Below the pieces are notes generated by a model that was given only the letters and a program-made list of their open reading frames with translations, had not been told where the DNA came from and made no database searches. From the NCBI RefSeq assembly GCF_903969135.1, contig NZ_LR824569.1, forward strand, positions 4,981,001-5,045,000: a stretch of DNA of 64,000 nucleotides, read 5' to 3'. The DNA is from Chryseobacterium sp. JV274. Its GTDB lineage: Bacteria; Bacteroidota; Bacteroidia; Flavobacteriales; Weeksellaceae. Positions within the stretch are counted from its first letter, which is position 1; every line of letters starts with the position of its first letter. Positions 43,058 through 52,373 of the stretch are shown here, one piece after another. Made by a program: the position numbers and the translations under genes.

Positions 43058-46000
43058 ATGGCAGATCTGAATAAAAAGACAGTAAAACCGATCAAAGTTG
43101 CAAAACCGGATATGAACCCGGAACGCTCCTTGAAGGTGAACGCAGACGTTACTTCGGTTAGCTGGGACAAAACCAAGCAGGGATGGAAGAATGGGATGAA
43201 AAATAATGTTGACTCCCTGAATCCTGTTTCTATGGTTAAATCCTTAGCCGGAGGAGACGGTGGTCTGCCACAAAAAAGTAGTGGCGGAGGCGGTGGAGAG
43301 AGTGCTGTAACAGCTGAAAAAGCTGCTCCGGAAAGCAAGGTGAAGCTAATTAAAGTCAATACACCGGCAATGCCTTCCACTGCGATTCAGCATACGAGTA
43401 AGCATTTTGATATTGTGCTGGCAATTGATATCCACTGGACATTGATTCCACCACCGCCATCATTTATGCTGATTCCTCTGCCGTTGCCACATCCTTTTAT
43501 CGGAATTGTGTTTGACATCATGGATTACATCACCATCACCATTCCGATTCCACAGTTCGCAAGAAATCTGATGCCCTCATTGCCGGAAAGTATTCCGATG
43601 GGAGGCTCTATTTATGTTCACGGAAGACATAAGGCAACCACTACAACAAGTGTAATGGGAGTAGTGATTCCATTCAGACATATCACATCATTAATTCCTG
43701 TATATTTAATTCCTTTTCCTCAGGAAGCTCCACATGAAGGGGAAGTTTATTATGGTTCACAGACCGTTCTGGCGCAAGGAAGTAAAATGAGTGGAAATCA
43801 ACCGCAACAGGTGCTTACCTGTATGGGATTTCCTTTTGGGATGACTATGCTGCCCGCCATGCCGGACAAACCAAAGAAAAATCCACTGGCTTATTTCGCC
43901 TTCTATAATAATTTTTCAAGTATGTATATTCAGATCAATACAGGAGGTCCTGTGTTGGTGGGTGGAGCTTTTGTTCCGCATGTGTATACCCCCGGAGAAA
44001 TGCTGATGCGTCTTGCGGGGATGTTTTTGATGAGAAGCCTGACTAAGAAAATAGGAAAACTGGGAGCCAATGGATTAAAAAAACTCAATAACAGTGTTCT
44101 TAAAAAAGCGCCTTTCAATAAATTTAAATTGGCCAATGCCTTATCCAAAAAATTATGTCATTACGGCCTTGAACCTGTGAATTTTGCAACCGGTGCCATG
44201 GTTTTCGAATGGGAAGATTTTATTATTCAGGGCAGTACACCTTTAACTTGGAGAAATATCTGGCACAGCGACCGGCCTTACGATTTTGGTCCTTTAGGAA
44301 ACGGTGTCTTTAATAATCATGACCTGTTTATTCTTCCTGAAGAAGACAATAAGTTTGCCGGTTGGATGCATCCTGATGAAAATATTGCAATGTTGATTCC
44401 CGCACCTGAAATTGGTGAAGAGATGACCTATTTCAGAGATCAGAAAATATGGCAGTACAGACCAAGCAGCAGTGTTTGGGTTATTCGTAAAGGAACTGAT
44501 ATTTATACTTATAGACGCTTTTATCATGTTACGGAAGGACCAATTTATAAGGTAATTCGTATTGAATATGGAGATGGTACGATCAGAGAATATGAGTATG
44601 AAGACCGCAATATTATCCTGAAAAGCATAAAAGATGTAAAGAGTGGATTCAGCATAGAAACTGTTATCAATCCTGAGTATAAAAAAGTAACAGAAGTATA
44701 TTACTGTTATAAAAAACAAAGAGACTTACAAGTTCGCTATGATTATGATGAAAGAGGCAATCTTACCCATGTTTGGGATATTCATAAAAAGGCTATTGTA
44801 TTTGACTATGATGGAGAAAACCATGTTGTGAGAAGAACTGACCGGAACGGAATGAGCTATCAATGGGTATATGACAAAAACGGAAGAGTAGTTCATACCA
44901 AAGGTACGGATGGATATATGGAAGGAAAACTTCATTACCATGATGAGGAAGGTTTTACAGAAGTTATCTATCCAAAGCAAAACAATAAAACAGAGGAATA
45001 TCATTACGATGAAAATTTTCTGGTTTATAAAAAAGTAGATGGAGAGGGTGGAGAAACATGGTACGATTTTACAGCGCACAACGAACTAAAGATGATAGGA
45101 ACGCCTGAAGGACGTGTCCAGGGGTATACCTATGATGAAATGGGAAATATTAAAATTTTCCATACTCCGGATGGAGAAGAATACCATTATCAGTACAATG
45201 AATTCGGACAGGTAATTGCCCGTTTCTCCCCTTCGGGAGCTTCGGAAACATGGATCTATGATGATGAGGGAAAACTGATAAGCTATAACGATCCTGCCGA
45301 AGAAAGTGTATATTATGAATATGCAGACGGTGGCAGACTTCCCGAAAAAAGCATAAAAGAACATATTACAACATCTTACGAATATAATAAGAGAGGTCAG
45401 CTTATTCAGCTAACCAATACAATAGGAGCTGAGCAATATTGGAGGTATGATGAATATGGAAGATTATTGGTTTTCAGCCCCAAACCTCTAAACAGAGTCC
45501 TTTGGAACAGAGATAAAATGGGAAGGGTTGTAGAAGTGAATGAACAGGGGCAGTTGCCACTAAAACTTCGTTACGACGCCTATGATCTTCCGGTGTATGC
45601 TACTGATGGGCGCGCAGAATGGCTGATGAGCTATACGCCAATGGGAAGGCTTAAACGTCAGGTCCGCAGGAATGCTCTTTCTCATAAAAAAGAAGAAACG
45701 TTGGTTTTCGGATATGATGCTTATGAAAATCTGATGAGAATTACCAATGAAAAAGGAGAAGTTTACCAGTTTGAAAGAAACTATAATGACGAAGTCACCG
45801 GGGAGACAGGTTTTGACGGCCAGAAAAAGTTCTTTGTAAGAGATAAAGACGGAATGGTCACCCAAACCAGAACTCCCCACGGGAAAGATATTTTTTATGA
45901 ATATGATCTGGGCGGAAGATTAACACAGACCCATTATCCCGACGGAACCTGGGAAGCCTATCAGTATGACTCCTCAGGATTATTGGTTAAAGCAGATAAT

Positions 46001-47815
46001 GAAAACAGCAGTGTAGCTTTTCAGAGAAATAAATTAGGACAGATCACCAGTGAAAAACAGGGTGCGTACACCATTCAATATGAATATGACACTCAGGCAA
46101 ATCTGATCGGTTTGAAAAGTAGCTTAGGAGCCGAAGTAGACTATTCTTATAATGATCTGGGACAGCTTAAAACGGTAACTGCCACTATTCCGGAAGTGCA
46201 TGCACCCTGGCAGATGAATCTTGAGATCAGCCGGAACGGACAGATGCATTCCCGTGAAATGACCGGCGGGGTAGAAAGCACTTTTGAATTTGATCATATC
46301 GGAATGCCGGTAAGTCAGAAAGTAACAGTGAATAAAACCAATACTACCTTCCATAAAGATTATGACTGGGGAGCCGGAAGCCGATTGCTGCATACGCTGG
46401 ACAGGGTGACGGGAGGAAGAACAAGATTTGATTACGATGCTTTCGGAAGTCTTGTTGCTGCAGAATATTCGAACGGAGAAGTACAGTACAAAAATCCGGA
46501 TGCTACGGGATGTTTATATGAAAGTGCCCGGCAGACTGACCGCGTCTACGACGAAGGAGGAAAGCTGATGCGCGATAAAAACTGGTTTTACCATTACGAT
46601 GAAGAAGGAAATTTATTGTTAAAAAGTAAACGGCCTATCAATGATGCCAAACCGGAGCATAAAGAAGAACAGGAGAATGCACATCCTTATTATAAAACCA
46701 TTGCTTCAGATTGGCTGAACAGCCCGAAACTGCCGGATGGAGCTGATTTACCCGATGTAACCGAATACTCTCCAACAGAAATACAAAACCCGGAATGGTC
46801 TTCTGGAGACTGGGCGTATTTCTGGAATGCTAACGGGATGCTGGCTAAAGTAAAACGCCCCGACGGCAAAGAGGTAAGCTTTGAGTATGATGCCCTCGGA
46901 AGAAGAACCTCAAAAATTGGCCTAAAGAAAATAACTCGTTATATTTGGGATGGTAATGTTCTTCTGCATGAATGGAGCTATGATGCTGAAGAAATTCCTG
47001 AAACGCTTGTAGATGATGACGGAAATGTCATTGTGGGAAAAGAACCTGTGGAGAATGTGGTGACCTGGGTGTATGAAAGAGGAAGTCATGTACCGAGTGC
47101 GAAAATAATAGATAATGAATGTTACACGATTGTTAATGATTATTTAGGAACGCCAATACAGGTTTACACTGAAAAAGGAGAAAAGATTTGGGAGAGAGAA
47201 CTCAACATTTATGGAGATATAAAAGTTGAAATTGGTATTGGAAATTTTGTGCCTTTCCGTTATCAGGGACAGTATTATGATGTTGAAATTGATCTTTGCT
47301 ATAATAGGTTAAGATATTATGATGTAAACAGTGGTCTATATATTAGTAAAGATCCAATAGATATCGATGGAGGTTATAATATTTATGCATATGTTCATGA
47401 TTCTAACAACTATTTAGATATATTTGGATTAGCTGGGCAAAGATGGGCTGGAAAAACTAAAAAAGATGGTACGCCTTATCAAAAACCAGGCCCGAAGAGT
47501 AAAGGAACTGGTGATCATAATGCTAAAATTGATGAAATCATAGCAAGAGAAACAGCTAAACCTGGAGTAGAGCATATTGGTGGAGGTTCTAAAACAGAAA
47601 TAATATTAGAAGACCTAGGAGGGCATAAAGATGTGAGAAGAATGGATGCATCATTTAAAAATGCTGATGGAGATATATACCACATAAATGTTGGACGAAC
47701 ATTAGAAGATGGAAAAACAGGAGTAATAAGAGAAAGGCTAGCTTTGGAAGATGTTAGAAATGCTGGCCATGATGTTACTTTTGAAGGATATGGTAAAGCA
47801 TCTGCGTATAGATAA
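43058..47815 (+). CDS. Rhs polymorphic toxin with PAAR-like and C-terminal nuclease-like domain
   Basis: A 1585-residue effector. Residues 1-115 are a charged, Gly-rich linker. About 115-315 is a hydrophobic PAAR-like region with membrane-like segments (FMLIPLPLPHPFIGIVFDIM; GSIYVHGRHKATTTTSVMGV) that should cap the VgrG spike. About 367-440 is a DUF6531-like region (LEPVNFATGAMVFEWEDF). Many YD repeats (YDERGNLTHVWD; YDEMGNIKIFHTPDG) form the shell, closed by an RHS core end (RYYDVNSGLYISKDPIDIDG) before IFGLAG. The last 126 residues (1460-1585) are the toxin, with KDVRRMDASF, HINVGRTLEDGKTG and VIRERLALEDVRNAG. They resemble restriction-endonuclease-like toxin tips, probably a DNase. Composition turns A+T-rich from about residue 1348, a sign of exchange. 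Confidence 0.88.
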   Translation: MADLNKKTVKPIKVAKPDMNPERSLKVNADVTSVSWDKTKQGWKNGMKNNVDSLNPVSMVKSLAGGDGGLPQKSSGGGGGESAVTAEKAAPESKVKLIKVNTPAMPSTAIQHTSKHFDIVLAIDIHWTLIPPPPSFMLIPLPLPHPFIGIVFDIMDYITITIPIPQFARNLMPSLPESIPMGGSIYVHGRHKATTTTSVMGVVIPFRHITSLIPVYLIPFPQEAPHEGEVYYGSQTVLAQGSKMSGNQPQQVLTCMGFPFGMTMLPAMPDKPKKNPLAYFAFYNNFSSMYIQINTGGPVLVGGAFVPHVYTPGEMLMRLAGMFLMRSLTKKIGKLGANGLKKLNNSVLKKAPFNKFKLANALSKKLCHYGLEPVNFATGAMVFEWEDFIIQGSTPLTWRNIWHSDRPYDFGPLGNGVFNNHDLFILPEEDNKFAGWMHPDENIAMLIPAPEIGEEMTYFRDQKIWQYRPSSSVWVIRKGTDIYTYRRFYHVTEGPIYKVIRIEYGDGTIREYEYEDRNIILKSIKDVKSGFSIETVINPEYKKVTEVYYCYKKQRDLQVRYDYDERGNLTHVWDIHKKAIVFDYDGENHVVRRTDRNGMSYQWVYDKNGRVVHTKGTDGYMEGKLHYHDEEGFTEVIYPKQNNKTEEYHYDENFLVYKKVDGEGGETWYDFTAHNELKMIGTPEGRVQGYTYDEMGNIKIFHTPDGEEYHYQYNEFGQVIARFSPSGASETWIYDDEGKLISYNDPAEESVYYEYADGGRLPEKSIKEHITTSYEYNKRGQLIQLTNTIGAEQYWRYDEYGRLLVFSPKPLNRVLWNRDKMGRVVEVNEQGQLPLKLRYDAYDLPVYATDGRAEWLMSYTPMGRLKRQVRRNALSHKKEETLVFGYDAYENLMRITNEKGEVYQFERNYNDEVTGETGFDGQKKFFVRDKDGMVTQTRTPHGKDIFYEYDLGGRLTQTHYPDGTWEAYQYDSSGLLVKADNENSSVAFQRNKLGQITSEKQGAYTIQYEYDTQANLIGLKSSLGAEVDYSYNDLGQLKTVTATIPEVHAPWQMNLEISRNGQMHSREMTGGVESTFEFDHIGMPVSQKVTVNKTNTTFHKDYDWGAGSRLLHTLDRVTGGRTRFDYDAFGSLVAAEYSNGEVQYKNPDATGCLYESARQTDRVYDEGGKLMRDKNWFYHYDEEGNLLLKSKRPINDAKPEHKEEQENAHPYYKTIASDWLNSPKLPDGADLPDVTEYSPTEIQNPEWSSGDWAYFWNANGMLAKVKRPDGKEVSFEYDALGRRTSKIGLKKITRYIWDGNVLLHEWSYDAEEIPETLVDDDGNVIVGKEPVENVVTWVYERGSHVPSAKIIDNECYTIVNDYLGTPIQVYTEKGEKIWERELNIYGDIKVEIGIGNFVPFRYQGQYYDVEIDLCYNRLRYYDVNSGLYISKDPIDIDGGYNIYAYVHDSNNYLDIFGLAGQRWAGKTKKDGTPYQKPGPKSKGTGDHNAKIDEIIARETAKPGVEHIGGGSKTEIILEDLGGHKDVRRMDASFKNADGDIYHINVGRTLEDGKTGVIRERLALEDVRNAGHDVTFEGYGKASAYR

Positions 47816-47839
47816 TTTAAAATAGTAAATAGAGATTAA

Positions 47840-48358
47840 ATGGCAAGTAAAATAAGTATTTTAAATACAATTGATAATGTAATAGAGTATGCTAAACCTC
47901 TTTTAGATAAGTATGAAGTTTATATATATATTGAATATAGAGATTCAGGAAAAGTATGGCATACTTTGTTAGAAAATAATGTTAAAGAAATTGAGATTAA
48001 TGAAAGTTATAGTTGTTTTTTTCTATCCACAAAGTTAATTGATGTTTCACAGAAAATAAGTTTCTATAGTGATGAAATATATGGTTATACAATAGAGGGA
48101 ACCGGAGGTAGAGAAGATGGAGATAATATTGAACAGACAGCATTAAGAATGATAAGCAAGACTCCTGAAAAAAATATTAAATCATTTTTTAATGCACTGC
48201 TTAATATGCTAAAGAAAGATGCTGATTATGAGAAAGGGGTTTACTCTGGTGCGGGAACTTTTTACAAGGATATTTTTTATTTAAAAAGTATCGGGCAAAG
48301 TAAAATATTTTGGTTTGATTTCAAAAGAAAAGATAAACCAATTAAAATTACTGAATAA
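47840..48358 (+). CDS. Probable immunity protein for the Rhs toxin
   Basis: A 172-residue cytoplasmic protein starting 24 bases after the toxin stop codon, with the same very low GC (four 60-base lines from 47821 hand-counted at about 22%). It is acidic in parts and shows no known domain (EYAKPLLDKYEVYIYIEYRD; YTIEGTGGREDGDNIEQTAL; FYKDIFYLKSIGQSKIFWFD). Position and shared composition identify it as the cognate immunity protein that blocks the toxin in kin cells. The family is not recognised, and binding to the toxin is inferred. Confidence 0.75.
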   Translation: MASKISILNTIDNVIEYAKPLLDKYEVYIYIEYRDSGKVWHTLLENNVKEIEINESYSCFFLSTKLIDVSQKISFYSDEIYGYTIEGTGGREDGDNIEQTALRMISKTPEKNIKSFFNALLNMLKKDADYEKGVYSGAGTFYKDIFYLKSIGQSKIFWFDFKRKDKPIKITE

Positions 48359-48360
48359 CT

Positions 48361-48614
48361 AAATTTGATGAAATACTATCGGTTGATATACAATTGGCTA
48401 AAAGATATTATTGAGTAACAGAAAAATAGGATGAAAAATCTAATAAATTTGAAGCCAAATTTTACGAATAAAAAATTATATCAACGGTTATTTACTCAAA
48501 AAAAATATTGAGTCTTACCCTTCCGATATAGAAAAGTTGAAAGAATTTATTTTAAACTTTAAAAATGCATGCGAAGATGAAACCTTAATCAAGGATTTAT
48601 TTTCACGGGCTGAA
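48361..48614 (+). pseudogene. Decayed, probably second immunity-like gene
   Basis: No intact frame exists, but two plus-strand frames join into a sensible protein. FDEILSVDIQLAKRYY, a stop, then DEKSNKFEAKFYE (frame of 48367) is followed after a frameshift by NYINGYLLKKNIESYPSDIE and KLKEFILNFKNACEDETLIK, ending at TGA 48612-48614. The A+T-rich composition matches the intact immunity gene next to it. It looks like a relic of an earlier immunity cassette broken by a stop and an indel. Interpretation inferred. Confidence 0.5.
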
Positions 48615-48705
48615 CTGAACTGATCAAAATAATAAAAAAAATCTGAACATGTTTACACTATGATCAACAGATAAAACTTAATCCAAATCCAATCCAAATA
48701 TATAT

Positions 48706-49200
48706 ATGAAGAAAATATTCTCAGAACTTAAAGGTTTCGTGGTATTCAGTCCGCAACTTTTAGCAAAATATCTACAGGATAATCATCTTTCGGGTACTAA
48801 TATTTTAAAATACTTCGTAGAAAACGAACATGGAGATGAAATAACCAAATCAGGAATCGCAATCCCCATCATAGGGGTAGAAGAAGACCATTATGCATTT
48901 CGGGTTTCAGTAAATGACGAAAGGATTTTGAATGATGATGAGGTAGAGGTGGAGTCACGAGGCTGGATATTTCAGACCGCTAATAATGAAATAAAAGTTG
49001 TTGGTATCGGTTATTTAAAAGACGTTACTTCTATTAATGAGGAAAACAGTATTACTTTATCTTTAGAAAACGGATGGTATTCGTTAAAAATACGGGGAGG
49101 AAATAAAAATGGCGAAAGATTATTCGAACTGAATATGCAGAAACAGGACCTGCATCCGGCTTTTAGCGGAGATGTCACCACCGAATATTACTACGGATAA
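48706..49200 (+). CDS. Hypothetical protein, possible orphan immunity protein
   Basis: A 164-residue cytoplasmic, acidic protein with predicted beta strands (ITKSGIAIPIIGVEEDHYAF; NDDEVEVESRGWIFQTANNE; GWYSLKIRGGNKNGERLFEL). I recognise no family. It lies behind the toxin-immunity pair and the decayed gene, ahead of tRNA-Ser, the usual place for orphan immunity genes of Rhs loci. Its GC is higher than the immunity gene beside it, so it has a separate history. Function inferred from position only. Confidence 0.5.
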   Translation: MKKIFSELKGFVVFSPQLLAKYLQDNHLSGTNILKYFVENEHGDEITKSGIAIPIIGVEEDHYAFRVSVNDERILNDDEVEVESRGWIFQTANNEIKVVGIGYLKDVTSINEENSITLSLENGWYSLKIRGGNKNGERLFELNMQKQDLHPAFSGDVTTEYYYG

Positions 49201-49417
49201 AAATAGTTGTTAAAAATAATATAGAAGACTGGATACTCCCTGTTTAAGGGGTAAATAGCTGATGATGAGTTCTTCATATTCTCATTTTTCAAGCCTGAGA
49301 AAATAGATTTTTCTCCAAAGTTGTAGAAATACGAATTTTATTGAAAAAAGATTTTGTCAGTAATAAAAAAGTTTCTATATTTGCACCACTGAAAACAACG
49401 GTACAACCGGAGTTAAA

Positions 49418-49502
49418 GGAGAGTTGGCAGAGTGGTCGATTGCGGCAGTCTTGAAAACTGTTGACTGTAACAGGTCCGGGGGTTCGAATCCCTCACTCTC
49501 CG
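49418..49502 (+). tRNA. tRNA-Ser(TGA)
   Basis: An 85-base class II tRNA. The acceptor stem GGAGAGT pairs with ACTCTCC, the anticodon loop is cttgaaa with anticodon TGA (49452-49454) on a GCAGT/ACTGT stem, there is a long variable arm, and the T-arm loop is ggttcgaatccc. The discriminator is G, as expected for serine; CCA is not encoded. It decodes UCA and, by wobble, other UCN codons. A strong terminator follows immediately. Confidence 0.95.
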
Positions 49503-49504
49503 CA

Positions 49505-49543
49505 AAAAAAGCCTTGAATCATTTGATTCAAGGCTTTTTTATT
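49505..49543 (+). terminator. Rho-independent terminator after tRNA-Ser
   Basis: A perfect 16-bp stem (aaaaaagccttgaatc / gattcaaggctttttt) with an attt loop lies 2 bases past the tRNA. Confidence 0.92.
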
Positions 49544-49771
49544 TTCATATATCTCTTTTTTATTTTTTTGTTCCAAGACTAATTTTAATATTACACTGTG
49601 CTAATTTCAACAAAGAATCATTTGTAACAGCCAAAATAGGAGAACTGCACATTATGAAGTACCAGAAAGTGATTTCTTCTCCATAGAAATATAATATTTT
49701 TGTAGGGCAGGTCTTATTTATCATCTTTATTTAAATATATTTGAGTATAAAACTTATAAGGCTAAGCTTAT

Positions 49772-50539
49772 ATGACACAACCCCTATTATTTTTCTCAAC
49801 CGGATACTTTATCTATATTGGCCGTGCTATTGACACTGTTGTTCACGAGCATCATGCAATACAGATTGCTATAAGTCTTGATAATGAAATAGAGGTGATC
49901 TCATCCGGCTCTGTTATGAAATATAAGGCTGTTATCATCAATTCTGATGAACCGCATGAATGCAGAACCTATGATAATACATTCTTATTGATTAATATTG
50001 ATCCTGAATGTAAAATTGGGACGAGTCTTAAAAAAACTTATTTGTCAGGACAAAAAATCACACGATTACCTGAATCAACCGTGGAAGAATTATTGGAGGA
50101 TATCAAACCGCTGCTGGAAAGTAATATGTCGGTTGATCCACTTTTCAATACAATACTTCAATTTCTTCAGAAGCTATCAAATACTGATGAAACCAAAGAA
50201 ATGGATGAAAGGATCGTCAAGGTTCTGGAGATTCTGAAGCAGCCCGGAATTGAGCCTCTGAAGATTGAGAATCTATCATCTGCAGTCTATCTTTCTCCAG
50301 GCAGGCTGATTCATTTATTTACAGAACAGGTGGGTATTCCTATGAGGAAGTATATTCTGTGGGCGAGACTTTTAAGGGCATTACAATATATTTTTGATGG
50401 CCATAATCTCACAGATTCGGCTCTGGAAGCTGGTTTTTCAGATGCTCCACATTTCAACCGTACCTTCAGGAGGATGTTTGGGCAGTCACCTACATTGTTG
50501 TTGCAGAATAGCCAAATCATACAAGCGTATGTAAAATAG
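49772..50539 (+). CDS. AraC-family transcriptional regulator
   Basis: A 255-residue regulator. An N-terminal cupin-like sensing domain (about 20-110, HEHHAIQIAISLDNEIEVIS; INSDEPHECR) precedes the C-terminal double helix-turn-helix (about 155-250, IENLSSAVYLSPGRLIHLFT; DSALEAGFSDAPHFNRTFRR; MFGQSPTLLLQ). The genes controlled are not known. A DUF457-like membrane protein gene starts 38 bases later on the same strand and is the best candidate. It is preceded by about 230 bases of noncoding sequence after the tRNA terminator. Confidence 0.88.
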   Translation: MTQPLLFFSTGYFIYIGRAIDTVVHEHHAIQIAISLDNEIEVISSGSVMKYKAVIINSDEPHECRTYDNTFLLINIDPECKIGTSLKKTYLSGQKITRLPESTVEELLEDIKPLLESNMSVDPLFNTILQFLQKLSNTDETKEMDERIVKVLEILKQPGIEPLKIENLSSAVYLSPGRLIHLFTEQVGIPMRKYILWARLLRALQYIFDGHNLTDSALEAGFSDAPHFNRTFRRMFGQSPTLLLQNSQIIQAYVK

Positions 50540-50577
50540 CTGCAGCATCTTTGCCTATATAATCTAAATCTAATATT

Positions 50578-51240
50578 ATGTTTGCCATTAACCATGCTGC
50601 AACAGCTTTGTTGATTAAAAAAAACAACCCCAAACTGCCACTGTTCCCGCTGTTGGTTTCCGTACAGCTTGTAGAAGTATGCTGGGTATTTTTCAACTAT
50701 CTGGGTTGGGAACACTTTTCAATTTCCGGGGGTAGGGTACATCTTGACTTTCTGCCGTATTCACATTCTATTTTTTCAGGAATTGCTGCTGCGGTACTTT
50801 CATTTTGTGTGATCAACTGGGGGTATAAAAACAGAAAACTAGCGCTGGCATTTGCTATTGGAGTTCTGTCTCATGTTGTCATTGATGTGATTTTTCATGA
50901 GAAGGATATTCAGCTTTCGCCCTTTTCTGCCAAACCGGTTTTAGGACTCGGAATTCTAGATTATCCTATTCTGAATTTCATTATTGAACTTGCCTATGGG
51001 ATATTCTGCTGGTGGTATTTTAAAGGAAATAAAGCATTGCTTTGGGTAATTATTATATTCAATGTCCTTGATCTACCAATGATGCTGGCACACGGGGATA
51101 CATTAGCTCCTTTTGTCAGATATCCTTTCATTTTACCTTCAGTTATCCTATTTCAGATCCTTATTACATGGTATTTTGTTTACCGGTATGCCAATTCAAA
51201 AAATGATAAGAACAGCCGCCCTGCCATTGGTGAAATTTAA
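50578..51240 (+). CDS. Multi-pass membrane protein (YdjM/DUF457-like)
   Basis: A 220-residue membrane protein with about six spans. The segments LPYSHSIFSGIAAAV and GVLSHVVIDVIFHE carry histidines and aspartate in the pattern of the YdjM/DUF457 family of presumed metal-dependent membrane hydrolases, in which HS...SH...D...H line one face. It starts MFAINHAATALLIKKNNP, near the family's usual opening. It follows the AraC gene by 38 bases and probably shares its transcript. Substrate unknown. Confidence 0.68.
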   Translation: MFAINHAATALLIKKNNPKLPLFPLLVSVQLVEVCWVFFNYLGWEHFSISGGRVHLDFLPYSHSIFSGIAAAVLSFCVINWGYKNRKLALAFAIGVLSHVVIDVIFHEKDIQLSPFSAKPVLGLGILDYPILNFIIELAYGIFCWWYFKGNKALLWVIIIFNVLDLPMMLAHGDTLAPFVRYPFILPSVILFQILITWYFVYRYANSKNDKNSRPAIGEI

Positions 51241-51283
51241 TCATCCAGTAATTTATGAGAATGTTTCCCGTTAGAAAAAATTA

Positions 51284-51324
51284 AATAATAAAAGCATCAC
51301 AAATTTAGTGAAGCTTTTATTATT
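51284..51324. terminator. Bidirectional terminator between the DUF457-like and arsenite transporter genes
   Basis: A 12-bp stem (aataataaaagc / gcttttattatt) with a further tcac/gtga inner stem separated by one mismatch lies between convergent genes. Confidence 0.85.
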
Positions 51325-51336
51325 CTTCCTGCCAGA

Positions 51337-52371
51337 TTAATCATGATACCATTTCTTTTTTAATAATAAACTTGCTTTTACAAGAAGTATTAGCACCGGA
51401 ACTTCTACCAAAGGGCCAATCACTCCTACAAATGCCTGTGGAGAATGGATTCCGAAGACAGAGATTGCAACAGCAATGGCCAGTTCAAAATTGTTTCCGG
51501 TGGCTGTAAAGGCTATAGATGCATTTTTATCATAAGGTATTTTTAATGACTTATTGATCATAAAACTCACGAAAAACATCAGAATAAAATAGATCATCAG
51601 GGGGAGCGCTACTTTAATTACATCTGCAGGCAGTTCCAGTATTTTTGAGCCTTTTAGGCTAAACATCAGTATGATTGTAAACAATAAAGCATACAGCGTA
51701 ACGGGTGATATTTTTGGAATGAATTTTCTGTTGTACCATTCCTCTCCTTTAGATTTTATCAGAAAATAACGACTGAGAAAACCCGCTAAAAAAGGAATTC
51801 CAAGGTATATAAGGACACTTTCAGTAATATCTTTCACAGACACATTTACATTGAAATTGGCCAGACCTAATTGAGTGGGCAGTACATTAATAAATAACCA
51901 CACCATAAAGCTGTATGTAAACACCTGAAAGATACTGTTTAAGGCAACCAACAACGCCGCATATTCTCTGTTTCCTTTGGCCAGATCATTCCAGACGATG
52001 ACCATAGCAATACATCTTGCCAGCCCGATAAGAATCAGACCTGCCATATAATCAGGTTCATTCCTTAAAAAGAGGATCGCGAGACCGAACATCAGAGTAG
52101 GACCAATAATCCAATTGAGCAATAAAGAAACCCCAATTACTTTTTTATCTTTAAATACCAATGGCAGAAGAGAATAGTCAACTTTTGCCAATGGGGGATA
52201 CATCATAAGAATGAGTCCTATTGCCAGAGGAATATTGGTAGTTCCTACAGACTGGGAATTGATGAGGTTAGGAATAGAAGGAAACAAATGTCCCAAAGAA
52301 ATCCCCAAACCCATCGCAATGAATATCCATAACGTGAGATAACGATCCAGAAACTTTAATCTTGGCTGCAT
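51337..52371 (-). CDS. ACR3-family arsenite efflux transporter
   Basis: A 344-residue membrane protein with about ten spans of the ACR3 type ([40 protein letters not shown], which carries the conserved cysteine; [20 protein letters not shown]). It pumps arsenite or antimonite out of the cell using the proton gradient. It is the last gene of the minus-strand ars operon, 2 bases after the arsenate reductase gene, and detoxifies the arsenite produced by that reductase. Confidence 0.95.
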   Translation of the reverse strand: MQPRLKFLDRYLTLWIFIAMGLGISLGHLFPSIPNLINSQSVGTTNIPLAIGLILMMYPPLAKVDYSLLPLVFKDKKVIGVSLLLNWIIGPTLMFGLAILFLRNEPDYMAGLILIGLARCIAMVIVWNDLAKGNREYAALLVALNSIFQVFTYSFMVWLFINVLPTQLGLANFNVNVSVKDITESVLIYLGIPFLAGFLSRYFLIKSKGEEWYNRKFIPKISPVTLYALLFTIILMFSLKGSKILELPADVIKVALPLMIYFILMFFVSFMINKSLKIPYDKNASIAFTATGNNFELAIAVAISVFGIHSPQAFVGVIGPLVEVPVLILLVKASLLLKKKWYHD

Positions 52372-52373
52372 GA

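Noticed and set aside
49418..49502. Integration site at the tRNA 3' end
   Set aside because: No second copy of the tRNA end and no integrase in the window; kept only as a positional observation.
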